A DNA stretch of 64,000 bases from Jiangella mangrovi (GTDB lineage Bacteria; Actinomycetota; Actinomycetes; Jiangellales; Jiangellaceae), in NCBI RefSeq assembly GCF_014204975.1, contig NZ_JACHMM010000001.1, positions 5,146,001-5,210,000 of the forward strand, in the 5' to 3' direction. Of the stretch, positions 24,955-33,885 are shown one piece after another. The number at the start of each line of letters is the position of its first letter. Position 1 is the first letter of the stretch. Under the pieces are notes generated by a model. It saw only the letters and a program-made list of their open reading frames with translations, was not told the DNA's origin and made no database searches. The translations under genes and the position numbers were made by a program.

Positions 24955-27900
24955 TCACGCGAGCTCGACCAGCAGGTCGCCGCCGTCGACGCGCTGGACC
25001 GGGCCGACGGCGAGCCGCCGGACGGTGCCGCCCTGCGAGGCGGTGATGGCCGCCTCCATCTTCATCGCCTCGATGGTGGCGACAGTGCCGCCGGCCTCGA
25101 CGGTGTCGCCCTCGGCGACCGTGAGGGTGACGACGCCGGCGAAGGGCGCCGCGACGTGGCGCGGGTTGGCCGGGTCGGCCTTCTCGGCGGGTGCGTGGTC
25201 CGAGGCGATCGACCGGTCGCGGATCTGCAGTGGGCGGAGCTGGCCGTTGAGGGTGGCCATGACGGTGCGCACGCCGCGCTCGTCGGCTTCGCCGATGGCC
25301 TGCAGCTCGATGAGCAGCCGCACGCCGGGCTCGAGGTCGACGGGGTACTCCTGGTTGGACCGCAGCCCGTAGAAGAACTCGCGGGTCGACAGCACGCTGG
25401 TGTCGCCGTAGGCCTCGCGGTGCGCCTGGTGCTCGCGCGCGGGGCCGGGGAACAGCAGCCGGTTCAGCGTGCCGCGGCGGTCGCCGTCCAGGCCGGCGCG
25501 GTCGTCGTCGGACAGCTCGGCGGCGGCCGGGGTGTACGGGCGGCCGGCCAGTGCCTTGGTGCGCAACGGCTCGGGCCAGCCGCCGGGCGGGTCGCCGAGC
25601 TCGCCGTGCAGGAACCGGACGACCGAGTCGGGGATGTCGTAGGCGTCGGGCGAGGCGGCGAAGTCCTCGGGCGACACCCCGGCGCCGACCAGGTGCAGCG
25701 CGAGGTCGCCCACCACCTTCGACGACGGCGTCACCTTGACCAGGCGCCCGAGCAGGCGGTCGGCGGCGGCGTACAGGTCCTCGATCTCCTCGAACCGGTC
25801 GCCCAGTCCGAGGGCCACGGCCTGGGTGCGCAGGTTGGACAGCTGCCCGCCGGGGATCTCGTGGTGGTAGACGCGGCCCGTGGGCGAGCTGAGGCCGGCC
25901 TCGAACGGCGCGTACAGCCCGCGCACACCCTGCCAGTACGGCTCGAGGTCGCCGACGGCGCGCAGGTCCAGCTCCGTCGGGTGCTCCGACGCCTCCGCGG
26001 CCGCGACGATGGCCGACAGCGAGGGCTGCGACGTCGTGCCGGCCATGGACGCGACGGCGCCGTCGACGGCGTCGACCCCGGCCTCGGCGGCGGCGAGGTA
26101 CGTGGCCAGCTGCCCGCCGGCGGTGTCGTGGGTGTGCAGGTGCACCGGCAGCTCGAACTCGCGGCGCAGCGCCGTCACCAGGCGGGCCGCGGCGGGCGGG
26201 CGCAGCAGCCCGGCCATGTCCTTGACGGCCAGCACGTGCGCGCCGGCGGCGACGATCTGCTCAGCCAGCCGCAGGTAGTAGTCCAGCGTGTACAGCGTCT
26301 CGCCCGGGTCGGACAGGTCGGCGGTGTAGCACATGGCGACCTCGGCGAGCGCCGTCCCGGTCTCGCGGACGGCGTCGATGGCCGGGCGCATCGGCTCGAC
26401 GTTGTTGAGCGCGTCGAAGATGCGGAAGACGTCAACACCTGTGGCGGCGGCCTCCTGCACGAAGGCCGTCGTCACCTCGACCGGGTACGGCGTGTAGCCG
26501 ACGGTGTTGCGCCCGCGCAGCAGCATCTGCAGGCAGACGTTCGGGACCGCCGTGCGCAGAGCGGCCAGCCGCTCCCACGGGTCCTCGGCCAGGAACCGCA
26601 GCGCGACGTCGTAGGTGGCGCCGCCCCAGCACTCCAGCGAGAGCAGCTGCGGCAGCGTGTGCGCCACCACCGGCGCGGCCGCGACCAGGTCCTTCGTGCG
26701 CACCCGGGTGGCCAGCAGCGACTGGTGCGCGTCGCGGAAGGTCGTGTCGGTGACGTGCAGCGACGGCGACGCGCGCAGCCAGGCGGCGAACCCGTCGGGC
26801 CCCAGCTCGTCGAGGCGCTGCTTCGAGCCGGCGGGCGGCGCTCCGCTCGGGACGGCGGGCAGCTTGAGCCGCGGGTCGGGCACCCGGGGCGGCTCGCCGT
26901 GCGGGCGGTTCACGGTGATGTCGGCGAGGTAGCTGAGCAGCCGGGTGCCGCGGTCGGCCGACGCCCGGCCCGCGAGCAGGTGCGGGTGCTCGTCGATGAA
27001 CGACGTCGTGACCCCGCCGGCGCGGAAGTCGGGATCGTCGAGCACGGCCTGCAGGAACGGGATGTTCGTGCGCACGCCGCGGATGCGGAACTCGGCCAGC
27101 GCGCGGCGGGCGCGGGCCACGGCGGCGTCGAAGTCGCGACCGCGGCAGGTCAGCTTCACCAGCATGGAGTCGAAGTGCGGGCTGATCTCGCTGCCGGCGT
27201 GGGTGGTGCCGCCGTCGAGCCGGATGCCGGAGCCGCCGGGCGAGCGGTAGGCGCTGATGGTGCCGGTGTCGGGGCGGAACCCGTCGGCTGGGTCCTCGGT
27301 GGTGATGCGGCATTGCAGCGCCGCGCCGCGCACGGTGACGGTGTCCTGTGCGAGGCCGAGATCGGTCAGGCTCTCCCCCGCCGCGATGCGGAACTGCGAC
27401 TGCACGAGGTCGACGTCGGTGACCTCCTCGGTCACCGTGTGCTCGACCTGGATGCGCGGGTTCATCTCGATGAAGACGTGCCGGCCCTGGGGGTCGAGCA
27501 GGAACTCGACGGTGCCGGCGTTGCGGTAGCCGATGTGCCGGGCGAACCGGACGGCGTCGGCGCAGATCTGGTCCCGCACGGCCGGGTCGAGGTTGGGCGC
27601 CGGCGCCAGCTCGACCACCTTCTGGTGCCGGCGCTGCACCGAGCAGTCGCGCTCGAACAGGTGGATGACGTCGCCCCGCCCGTCGGCGAGGATCTGCACC
27701 TCGATGTGCCGCGGGCTCACCACGGCCTGCTCGAGGAAGAGCGTGCGGTCGCCGAAGGCCGCCTCGGCCTCGCGCGCCGCGGTGTCGAGCGCCTCGGGCA
27801 GCTGCGTGGCGTCGGCCACCTGGCGCATGCCCCGGCCGCCGCCGCCGGCGACGGCCTTGACGAACACCGGGAAGCCGATGTCCCGGGCGGCGGCCAGCAG

Positions 27901-28329
27901 CTCCTCGGGGTCGGCCGACGGCGCCGACGAGCGCAGCACCGGCACGCCGGCCTCGCGCGCCGCGGCGACGGCGTGCGCCTTGTTGCCCGTCAGCCTCAGG
28001 ATGTCCGCGGGCGGGCCGATGAACGTGATGCCGGCCTCGGCGCAGGCCTCGGCCAGGCCGGCGTTCTCAGACAGGAACCCGTAGCCGGGGTAGACCGCGT
28101 CGGCACCGGACTCCGTCGCCGCCCGGACGATCTCGCCCACCGACAGGTAGGCCCGCACGGGGTGACCCGGCTCGCCGATCTCATACGCCTCGTCGGCCTT
28201 GAGCCGGTGCAGCGAGTTGCGATCCTCGTGCGGGAACACCGCCACGGTGCGCACACCGAGCTCATAGGCGGCGCGGAACGCGCGGATCGCGATCTCACCA
28301 CGATTGGCGACCAGGACTTTCCGGATCAT
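24955..28329 (-). CDS. pyc: Pyruvate carboxylase
   Basis: A 1124-aa multidomain biotin enzyme making oxaloacetate from pyruvate, bicarbonate and ATP. In order: biotin carboxylase (starts KVLVANRGEIAIRAFRAA, ATP-grasp glycine loop GGGGRGM, substrate loop EMNPRIQVEHTVTEE), carboxyltransferase (FRDAHQSLLATRVRT, MLLRGRNTVGYTPYP, HTHDTAGGQL), tetramerisation segment and biotinyl domain with the lysine in IEAMKMEA. Length matches single-chain PYC. GAAGGAG precedes the ATG. A TATACT hexamer lies about 60 nt upstream. It provides anaplerotic oxaloacetate. Confidence 0.97.
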   Translation of the reverse strand: MIRKVLVANRGEIAIRAFRAAYELGVRTVAVFPHEDRNSLHRLKADEAYEIGEPGHPVRAYLSVGEIVRAATESGADAVYPGYGFLSENAGLAEACAEAGITFIGPPADILRLTGNKAHAVAAAREAGVPVLRSSAPSADPEELLAAARDIGFPVFVKAVAGGGGRGMRQVADATQLPEALDTAAREAEAAFGDRTLFLEQAVVSPRHIEVQILADGRGDVIHLFERDCSVQRRHQKVVELAPAPNLDPAVRDQICADAVRFARHIGYRNAGTVEFLLDPQGRHVFIEMNPRIQVEHTVTEEVTDVDLVQSQFRIAAGESLTDLGLAQDTVTVRGAALQCRITTEDPADGFRPDTGTISAYRSPGGSGIRLDGGTTHAGSEISPHFDSMLVKLTCRGRDFDAAVARARRALAEFRIRGVRTNIPFLQAVLDDPDFRAGGVTTSFIDEHPHLLAGRASADRGTRLLSYLADITVNRPHGEPPRVPDPRLKLPAVPSGAPPAGSKQRLDELGPDGFAAWLRASPSLHVTDTTFRDAHQSLLATRVRTKDLVAAAPVVAHTLPQLLSLECWGGATYDVALRFLAEDPWERLAALRTAVPNVCLQMLLRGRNTVGYTPYPVEVTTAFVQEAAATGVDVFRIFDALNNVEPMRPAIDAVRETGTALAEVAMCYTADLSDPGETLYTLDYYLRLAEQIVAAGAHVLAVKDMAGLLRPPAAARLVTALRREFELPVHLHTHDTAGGQLATYLAAAEAGVDAVDGAVASMAGTTSQPSLSAIVAAAEASEHPTELDLRAVGDLEPYWQGVRGLYAPFEAGLSSPTGRVYHHEIPGGQLSNLRTQAVALGLGDRFEEIEDLYAAADRLLGRLVKVTPSSKVVGDLALHLVGAGVSPEDFAASPDAYDIPDSVVRFLHGELGDPPGGWPEPLRTKALAGRPYTPAAAELSDDDRAGLDGDRRGTLNRLLFPGPAREHQAHREAYGDTSVLSTREFFYGLRSNQEYPVDLEPGVRLLIELQAIGEADERGVRTVMATLNGQLRPLQIRDRSIASDHAPAEKADPANPRHVAAPFAGVVTLTVAEGDTVEAGGTVATIEAMKMEAAITASQGGTVRRLAVGPVQRVDGGDLLVELA

Positions 28330-28386
28330 GGTGCCGCTCCTTCAAATTATTGGAAGAGCAATCAAAGAAACGGAACGATGGGCAGC

Positions 28387-28392
28387 AGTATA
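28387..28392 (-). promoter_or_regulatory. -10 hexamer upstream of pyc
   Basis: TATACT on the minus strand in an AT-rich gap between pyc and the hexapeptide gene. No convincing -35 box was found. Confidence 0.35.
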
Positions 28393-28399
28393 GCGACGC

Positions 28400-28996
28400 T
28401 CACTCGAGGACCGTGTCGCCGGTGTGCCGCCCGAACACCTCGCCGTACGCGGCGGCGATCCGGCCCATGGTGAGTTCCTCGCGCGGCACGCCGAACACCG
28501 TGCCGGGGAAATCCAGCGCCTTCAGCTTGGGCCAGTACTCGTCGTGGGCGCTCGGCGGGAACAGCTCCGCCGGGTCGCCGACCGCGATCCACCCGATCGG
28601 CACCGTCGCGCCGGCCGGCACCCGGGTGTTCACGTGCACGACGGCGTTGATGCGCACCTCCGCGCCGCTCTCGATCCTGGCCCCGGGAAAGACCGACACC
28701 CCGGTGGCGAGGAACACGTCATCGTCGACGGTGGCGCCGTTGAGGTGCGAGTGCGGGCCCACCAGCACGTTCTCTCCCAGGGTGAGAGGATGCCCGGCCC
28801 GGCCGCGCAGCACCGCGTTCTCCATGACGACGCAGTTGGCGGCCAGGCGCACCGGTCCCCCGTCGGCCGTCAGCACCGCACCGAACAGGATCCGGCACCC
28901 CGGGCCTATGTGAACGTCGCCGGACAGGACGGCCATCGGCGCGACGTACGCGGACGGGTCCACCTCCGGCCGGATGCCGTCGTGCTCGATCAACAT
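28400..28996 (-). CDS. Left-handed beta-helix (hexapeptide) protein, gamma-carbonic-anhydrase-like
   Basis: A 198-aa protein with [LIV]GxxxX hexapeptide repeats through residues 15-130 (SAYVAPMAVLSGDVHIGPGC, LTLGENVLVGPHSHLNGA, VSVFPGARIESGAEVRINA). The His positions in VGPHSHLNG resemble, but do not exactly match, the zinc ligands of gamma carbonic anhydrases, so a sugar/acyl-transferase-like role remains possible. The ATG at 28994-28996 is chosen for its GGGAGGCGCCC site; a longer frame to 29119 lacks one. Pyc needs bicarbonate, and its gene is directly downstream. Confidence 0.72.
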   Translation of the reverse strand: MLIEHDGIRPEVDPSAYVAPMAVLSGDVHIGPGCRILFGAVLTADGGPVRLAANCVVMENAVLRGRAGHPLTLGENVLVGPHSHLNGATVDDDVFLATGVSVFPGARIESGAEVRINAVVHVNTRVPAGATVPIGWIAVGDPAELFPPSAHDEYWPKLKALDFPGTVFGVPREELTMGRIAAAYGEVFGRHTGDTVLE

Positions 28997-29339
28997 GGGC
29001 GGGCGCCTCCCGGTGTCGACGACTCCACACGCTAAGTGCTCGCGCCCGGCCACGCCAAGGCGCGGAGTTGCTCTTGTGGGTGCCGCGTCCTCGATGGCAG
29101 CGACCCGTCGACAGTCCACGATGTGGGATTTGCTGGCGCTCTGGGCCGCCCACCACGATTACCCGAGCCTCAACACGCCTGCAATCGTGTCGAGGCTCGG
29201 GTAATCGTGGTGATGTAGCGGATCGTTGATGATCATCGCGGTCCACAGCCCACCAAAGCGGGGCGAAACGGGCACGGGAGGGGCGAGGCGAGCCTCACCC
29301 GGCGTTGACATGGAACGTCGTTTTACGCATCGTTCGAGC
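28997..29339. other. Gene-free stretch with one long palindrome
   Basis: 343 bp separating divergent genes. Apart from the palindrome at 29151-29212 and a TTGACA at about 29305 (possible -35 for the ceramidase-like gene), nothing was recognised. Short open frames here only reflect GC bias. Confidence 0.5.
29151..29212. repeat. 62-bp palindromic repeat
   Basis: CACCACGATTACCCGAGCCTC (bar its last base, 29151-29170) and its exact inverse at 29192-29212 form a 21-bp stem. ACACG/CGTGT extends it inward to about 26 paired bases around an 8-nt loop. No run of T follows on either strand. It resembles an intergenic palindromic repeat more than a simple terminator. Confidence 0.72.
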
Positions 29340-30730
29340 ATGGTCCGCATCGGGTCGCGAGTGCACGTGCCGGCGTTCTCGGGGCGGGCCGGGGTCGCCC
29401 GCCGCGACATCACGCCGCCGCCCGGGATCCGCACCCGCAACTGGGGCCCGGCGGAGACCGACATCGCCGACGGGGTGCACCGGCCGCTGACGCTGACGGC
29501 CCTCGCGGTGTCGGCCGACCCGGGCGACGACGGCGACGCACCCCTCGTCCTCATCGCGGTCGACGGGACCTGGTGGCGGCGGGTCGAGGACGAACGCCGG
29601 GTGCGCACCACCGTGCTCGACGGGCTCGAGCTGACAGAGGAAAGACTGCTGATCGCGCTCTCGCACACGCACGCCGGCCCGGTGCTGTGCGCGGGCGACG
29701 CCGACCTCGACGGCGGCGCGCTCGTCCCCGCCTACCTGGACCGGCTCGCGGCCGCGGCGGTCGAGGCGGGCCGCGAGGCGATCGGAGCCCTGGCGCCCGC
29801 CGTCCTGGAGTGGACGACAGGCCGCTGCGCCCTCGCCGCGGACCGGGAGCTCGACCTCGGCGGCCGCGCCGTCGTGGGGGCCAACCCCGCGGCGGCCGCC
29901 GATGACACCGTCGTCGTCGGACGGCTGACCGCGTCGCCATCGGGCCGCATGCTGGCCACCGTCGTCAACTATGCCTGCCATCCGACGACGCTGGCCTGGC
30001 AGAACACGCTGGTCTCACCCGACTACGCGGGCGCCATACGCGAGCTGGTCGAGGGCGCCACCGCGGCGCCGTGCCTGTTCCTGCAGGGCGCGTCCGGCGA
30101 GCTCGCGCCGGCCGAGCAATACACCGGCGACCCCGCGGTCGCCGACCGGCACGGCCGGGCGCTGGGGCACGCGGTGCTGGGCGCGCTGGCCGGCCTGCCG
30201 CCCCCGGGCACCGAGCTGGCGCTGACCGAAACGGTGGAGTCCGGCGCGTCCCTGGCGGTCTGGCGCCCGGCCGCGCGTCCAGAGACGACCACCACCCTCG
30301 TCGCCCGCCACTCCGTCACCGACCTGCCGGTCCGGCCGCTGCCCACCCTGGCCGAGCTGGAGCGGCAGTGGGCCGGCATCGACCCGCGCAGCCGGGACGA
30401 GCGGCTGCGCCGGGCCCGGCACCTGCGCGACGGCTACCTCGACGGCGGCACCACCGTCGGGCATCCGGTCTGAGCCTGGCGGATCGGCGACGCACTGCTG
30501 GCGGCGCACCCCGGCGAGGCGTACTCGGCGTTCCAGCGCTCGCTGCGGATGCGGTTCCCCGGCCGGGCCGTGCTGGCGCTGAACCTCACCAACGGCCGGG
30601 CTTCGTGTATCTGCCGACGGCGGACGCGTACGACCGCGGCGCCTACCAGGCCTGGCAGACGCCGCTGGCGGCCGGGGCGCTGGAGCGGCTGACGGCACAC
30701 GCGGGAGACCTGCTGGAGGAGCTGGGATGA
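29340..30730 (+). pseudogene. Neutral/alkaline ceramidase-like protein, disrupted
   Basis: The N-terminal part is typical of the ceramidase-like family: GRAGVARRDITPPPG, VLIAVDGTWW, the ALSHTHAGPVL motif with metal-binding His, and NYACHPTTL. The frame is interrupted by TGA at 30471-30473, in the middle of a conserved stretch that continues in the same frame as AWRIGDALLAAHPGEAYSAF. It then loses one base near 30597 (LNLTNG continues as PGFVYLPTADAYDRGAYQ in the next frame) and ends at 30730. Two independent lesions argue for a decayed gene. The ATG at 29340 is an assumption; an upstream ATG at 29310 is possible. Confidence 0.75.
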
Positions 30731-31473
30731 GCCGGAGCGTCGTGGTCACCGGGTCGGGACGGGGCATCGGCCGGGCAATTGCCGAGCGGCTGGCCGCCGA
30801 CGGCTGGACCGTCGTCGGCGTCGAGGTCGCCCCGGACGACGACGGCACCGGGCCGTGCGCCGCCGTCGTCGAGGGCAACGCCGCCGACCACGCGACGCAC
30901 GCGGAGGCGGCCCGGCGGGCGCGCGAGCTGGCGCCGTTGCGCGGCTGGGTGAACAACGCGGGGATCACGAGGCTGACGCCGCTGCACGCCCTGGACCAGG
31001 CGACGGTCCGCGAGGTCGTCGAGGTCAACGGCCTGGGCTACGTGTGGGGCTGCGCGGCCGCCGTCGAAACGTTCACCGCCCAGGGCGGTCCGGGCGCGAT
31101 CGTCAACGTCGGGTCGATCCACGGCCGGGCCAGCCACCGCGACCACGCCGCCTACGAGTTCACCAAGGGCGGCGTCGACGCCCTCACCCGCAGCGTCGCC
31201 GTCACCTACGGCCCGGCCGGCATCCGTGCCAACGCCGTCGCCCCGGGCGGAGTCCGGACGCCGAGCCTCGAGGCGCACCTCGCCGCCGCCCCCGACCCCG
31301 CGGCCGCCGAGCGCGAACTGGCCGACGGCCCGCCGCTGCGCCGGATCGCCGACCCGGCCGAGATCGCCGCCGTGGTCGCCTTCCTGCTCTCCCCCGACGC
31401 CTCCTACATCAGCGGCCAGTCCCTCGGCGTCGACGGCGGCTGGAGCGCGGCCTTCGGCGCTCCCTCCCCGTGA
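30727..31473 (+). CDS. SDR-family oxidoreductase
   Basis: A 248-aa classical short-chain dehydrogenase with cofactor loop TGSGRGIGRA, NNAG (about 79-82), catalytic Ser in NVGSIHGR, YEFTK giving the YxxxK pair, and the C-terminal SLGVDGGWS. It overlaps the ceramidase-like pseudogene end by 4 bp (ATGA), so it was part of that operon and remains intact. Substrate unknown; sugar or polyol oxidation is common among such relatives. Confidence 0.9.
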   Translation: MSRSVVVTGSGRGIGRAIAERLAADGWTVVGVEVAPDDDGTGPCAAVVEGNAADHATHAEAARRARELAPLRGWVNNAGITRLTPLHALDQATVREVVEVNGLGYVWGCAAAVETFTAQGGPGAIVNVGSIHGRASHRDHAAYEFTKGGVDALTRSVAVTYGPAGIRANAVAPGGVRTPSLEAHLAAAPDPAAAERELADGPPLRRIADPAEIAAVVAFLLSPDASYISGQSLGVDGGWSAAFGAPSP

Positions 31474-31719
31474 TGAGTTTCACTGAAGCAGAACGCGTCT
31501 GCCCTCGTTGCCCAGGCCGCGGCGGGCGAGACGATACAGGTCACCGATCGCGGGCGGCCCGTCGCTCAGTTGTCTGCCATCCCGTCCTCGTCGCTGCAAC
31601 GACTGCTCGCTGCCGGACGCGCCCGTCCCCCGCGACGCCGGCTCAGCGATCTGCCCGCGCCCGCGGGTGGACCGAGCCTGTCCGACGAGCTCGCGGCCAT
31701 GAGAGACGAGCGGCTCTGA
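31473..31719 (+). pseudogene. Phd/YefM-type antitoxin remnant (VapB-like)
   Basis: The frame reading VSLKQNASALVAQAAAGE, TIQVTDRGRPVAQLSAIPSS, LLAAGRARPPRRRLSDLPA and DELAAMRDERL is a recognisable Phd/YefM antitoxin of about 80 aa. It has no ATG or GTG: the nearest upstream codon in frame is a stop and the ATG at 31473 is out of frame. A small deletion seems to have removed the first residues. Only a CTG at 31483 could start it. It stops 1 bp before the toxin-like gene. Confidence 0.62.
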
Positions 31720-31720
31720 G

Positions 31721-32039
31721 GTGGCCCACTACCTCGACACCTCCGCACTCGTGAAGCTCGTCGTCGCCGAGGCGGAGACAGCAGCTTTAGCGCGCCTGGC
31801 TCCAAGACCGCGTCGTACAAGCCCGGGTCGTGCTCGACTCCATCACCCTGATCCAGCTCGCCACCTCCACGTTCGAGGAAGCAGGACGGCTGGACCCGAC
31901 GCTTCTGCGCCCTCTCGACGCCATCCATCTGGCTGCCGCCCTCGAACTCGGCGACGATCTGGAGACGATCGTGACTTACGACGAGCGCCTGGCGGACGCC
32001 GCCCAGAACAACGGAGTCCCGGTCACCGCTCCGAGCTGA
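31721..32039 (+). pseudogene. PIN-domain (VapC) toxin remnant
   Basis: It begins from GTG with AHYLDTSALVKLVVAEAETAAL, the canonical PIN N-terminus with the first acidic residue. It then shifts frame near 31790 (AWLQDRVVQARVVLDSITLIQLA) and finishes with the PIN C-terminal block LRPLDAIHLAAALELGDDLE and TYDERLADAA. Some 40 residues from the middle, including the second acidic cluster, are absent. An intact VapC is about 135 aa. With the damaged antitoxin it forms a dead VapBC locus. Confidence 0.7.
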
Positions 32040-32045
32040 CGGCAC

Positions 32046-32807
32046 TCAGCCTGCAACGCGCCGGTCGATCAGGACCGCGAACCCGTCGAGGAGGCGTTCC
32101 AGGCCGAACTCGAAGGCCGACTCGCCCCAGAACCGGCCGTTCCTCTCGGCTTGGACGGCGAGGCCGACGCGCGCGGCGACCGGGAACTCGCTCGGGTCGG
32201 CGATGTTCTCGAGCAGCGGCATGACCACGCGCCACCACTGGTCGTCGGTGAGGCCGCTGCCGGCCCGCTCGCGCCGCAGCGCCGTCTCGATGCGCGTGGT
32301 GCCGGAGACGTGCAGCAGGAGCTGCGTGATCACCTGGTCCCGCTCGCCGTCGCTCAGCGCCGTGTCCTCGAGCGGGAGCAGCTCGCGGTCGCGCTTGGCG
32401 AGCTCGTGCGGGCCCATGAGCGAGCGCACCGACTGCAGCTCGGGCAGCCACGGATGGGCCAGCTCGAGCGCGCGGTTGGCCCGGGCGACGTCGGTCAGCC
32501 CGTCGCGCCAGCCGGTGGTCCGCGGCCCGGTCCCGGCGGGGTACGCCTCGGCGTACACCCGGTCGACCACCAGCGCGACGAGGTCCTGCTTCTTGCCGAT
32601 GCCGTAGGCGGCCATGGTCCGCACGCCGAGCCGCTCGGCGACCGCTCGCATGGACAGCCCTTCGGTCCCGGCCTCGTCCAGCAGCGCCGTGGCGGCCGCG
32701 ACGTAGTCGGCGATGGTCAGGCCGGACCGCCCGATGGGCCGGGAGTCGTCGCCCCACAGCACCGCCACCGTCTGGTCGAACCGCACGCGTTGACGATACC
32801 GGACCAT
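32046..32807 (-). CDS. TetR-family regulator
   Basis: A 253-aa regulator. The N-terminal HTH domain (about residues 27-80: LTIADYVAAATALLDEAGTEGLSMRAVAERLGVRTMAAYGIGKKQDL, split here for description) is followed by a large ligand-binding domain of the TetR_C type, typical of regulators that control drug/lipid detoxification. Two adjacent perfect 12-bp palindromes lie 9 bp upstream of its start and would be its operators. It is divergent from an SRPBCC gene that it probably controls. Confidence 0.86.
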   Translation of the reverse strand: MVRYRQRVRFDQTVAVLWGDDSRPIGRSGLTIADYVAAATALLDEAGTEGLSMRAVAERLGVRTMAAYGIGKKQDLVALVVDRVYAEAYPAGTGPRTTGWRDGLTDVARANRALELAHPWLPELQSVRSLMGPHELAKRDRELLPLEDTALSDGERDQVITQLLLHVSGTTRIETALRRERAGSGLTDDQWWRVVMPLLENIADPSEFPVAARVGLAVQAERNGRFWGESAFEFGLERLLDGFAVLIDRRVAG

Positions 32808-32816
32808 TCTCTCTAT

Positions 32817-32841
32817 TGTATCGATACAGCGTATCGATACG
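32817..32841. promoter_or_regulatory. Twin palindromic operators between tetR and the SRPBCC gene
   Basis: TGTATCGATACA (32817-32828) and CGTATCGATACG (32830-32841) are both perfect palindromes sharing the GTATCGATAC core, with centres 13 bp apart. They fall in an AT-rich divergent promoter region. Confidence 0.7.
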
Positions 32842-32864
32842 AATTATCGAAGGTGGTTCCGATC

Positions 32865-33356
32865 ATGACAGCTCGCAAGGACGCACACCGGCTCGCCGAG
32901 GAAGGCCGGGTCGACCCGGCCGCCCCGGCCCACGCCACCGGCGGCATCGACGTCGCCGCATCCCCGGAGGAGGTCTGGGACGCGCTCGCGACCGTGGCGA
33001 ACTGGCCCCGCTTCCGCGCCGACGTCACCGACGCCGAGACCGAGGGCCCGGCGGACGCCCCGGCCGACGCCGGGCGGGCGTTCCGGTGGCGGGCCGGCGG
33101 GCACCCCGTCGAGTCGCGGTTCGCGATCACCGACCGGCCGTCCCGGCTCAGCTGGTCCAACGCCGCTCCGGGCCTGACGGCGTCGTGCGTGTACGAGTTC
33201 GACCGCACGCCGTCGGGGCACACCCGGATCCGCGCCGCGGAGTCGATGGACGCGTCCGCCGTCGCGCCGCATCTCGACCACGCGGCCCTCGCCGAGGGCA
33301 TCCGCACCTGGCTCGAGGGGATCAAGGCCTTCGTCGAAGAACGCGCCCACGGGTGA
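32865..33356 (+). CDS. SRPBCC-family polyketide-cyclase-like protein
   Basis: A 163-aa helix-grip protein: IDVAASPEEVWDALATVANWPRF at the start of the fold, then FRWRAGGHPVESRFAI and the C-terminal helix IRTWLEGIKAFVEE. Ligand unknown. It starts 24 bp after the twin TetR operators, so it is probably de-repressed with the regulator. The ECF42-type promoter of the next genes begins right at its stop codon. Confidence 0.83.
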   Translation: MTARKDAHRLAEEGRVDPAAPAHATGGIDVAASPEEVWDALATVANWPRFRADVTDAETEGPADAPADAGRAFRWRAGGHPVESRFAITDRPSRLSWSNAAPGLTASCVYEFDRTPSGHTRIRAAESMDASAVAPHLDHAALAEGIRTWLEGIKAFVEERAHG

Positions 33357-33383
33357 TGTCGATCCGCGCCGCGCCCGTTCGAC
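33357..33383 (+). promoter_or_regulatory. ECF42-type promoter before the DGPF/ECF42 pair
   Basis: TGTCGA (33357-33362), 17-bp spacer, CGAC (33380-33383). The whole element, TGTCGATCCGCG...CGTTCGACCT, recurs almost unchanged at 35143. It should serve autoregulation of the sigma gene. Confidence 0.7.
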
Positions 33384-33446
33384 CTGAGGAGGACAACGGT
33401 GACCGCTCGGTGCGGCACCATGCATCGCAACGACAGGAGACCCACG

Positions 33447-33869
33447 ATGGCCAAGTACATGATGATCTTCCGGCCGACGGACACAGCCTTCGCCACCGGC
33501 GAGGGCTTCGACTTCGGCGAGGTGCTCGAGACGATCGGGCGGTTCAACCAGGAGCTGATCAGCGCCGGCGTGCTGCTCGCCGCCGAGGGCCTCGACCCGA
33601 GTCCCGAGGCGAGCGTCGTCGTCGACTTCACCGGCGAGACGCCCGTCGTCTCCGACGGGCCGTACGGCGAGACCAAGGAGCTGTTCACCGGCTTCTACCT
33701 CCTCGACGTCGCGTCCAAGCAGGAGGCGACGGAGTGGGCCAAGCGCATTCCCTACTCGGACGGCACCAAGGTCGAGATCCGTAGAGTGACCAGCATCGAC
33801 GAACTGCCGCAGGACAACGAGTGGGTCCAGAAGGAGCGCGCCTGGCGTGAGGTCACCGGTCAACTCTGA
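33447..33869 (+). CDS. DGPF (YCII-related) domain protein
   Basis: A 140-aa protein starting MAKYMMIFRPT with an AGGAGACCCACG site upstream. The family signature reads SDGPYGETKELFTGFYLL, a Phe-to-Tyr variant of DGPF. The C-terminal segment PYSDGTKVEIRRV is characteristic. It pairs with the ECF42 sigma gene 16 bp downstream, mirroring the pair at 16446-18037. Confidence 0.9.
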   Translation: MAKYMMIFRPTDTAFATGEGFDFGEVLETIGRFNQELISAGVLLAAEGLDPSPEASVVVDFTGETPVVSDGPYGETKELFTGFYLLDVASKQEATEWAKRIPYSDGTKVEIRRVTSIDELPQDNEWVQKERAWREVTGQL

Positions 33870-33885
33870 GGGGAACGCACCTCAG

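Noticed and set aside
24034..28399. A riboswitch or biotin operator before pyc
   Set aside because: The leader has a ribosome site and AT-rich bases, but no recognisable conserved riboswitch element or BirA-like dyad.
24928..28473. A 1181-aa open frame on the plus strand
   Set aside because: It is the antisense of pyruvate carboxylase. High GC makes long spurious frames; composition (Arg/Val/Gly-rich) and lack of domains show it is not real.
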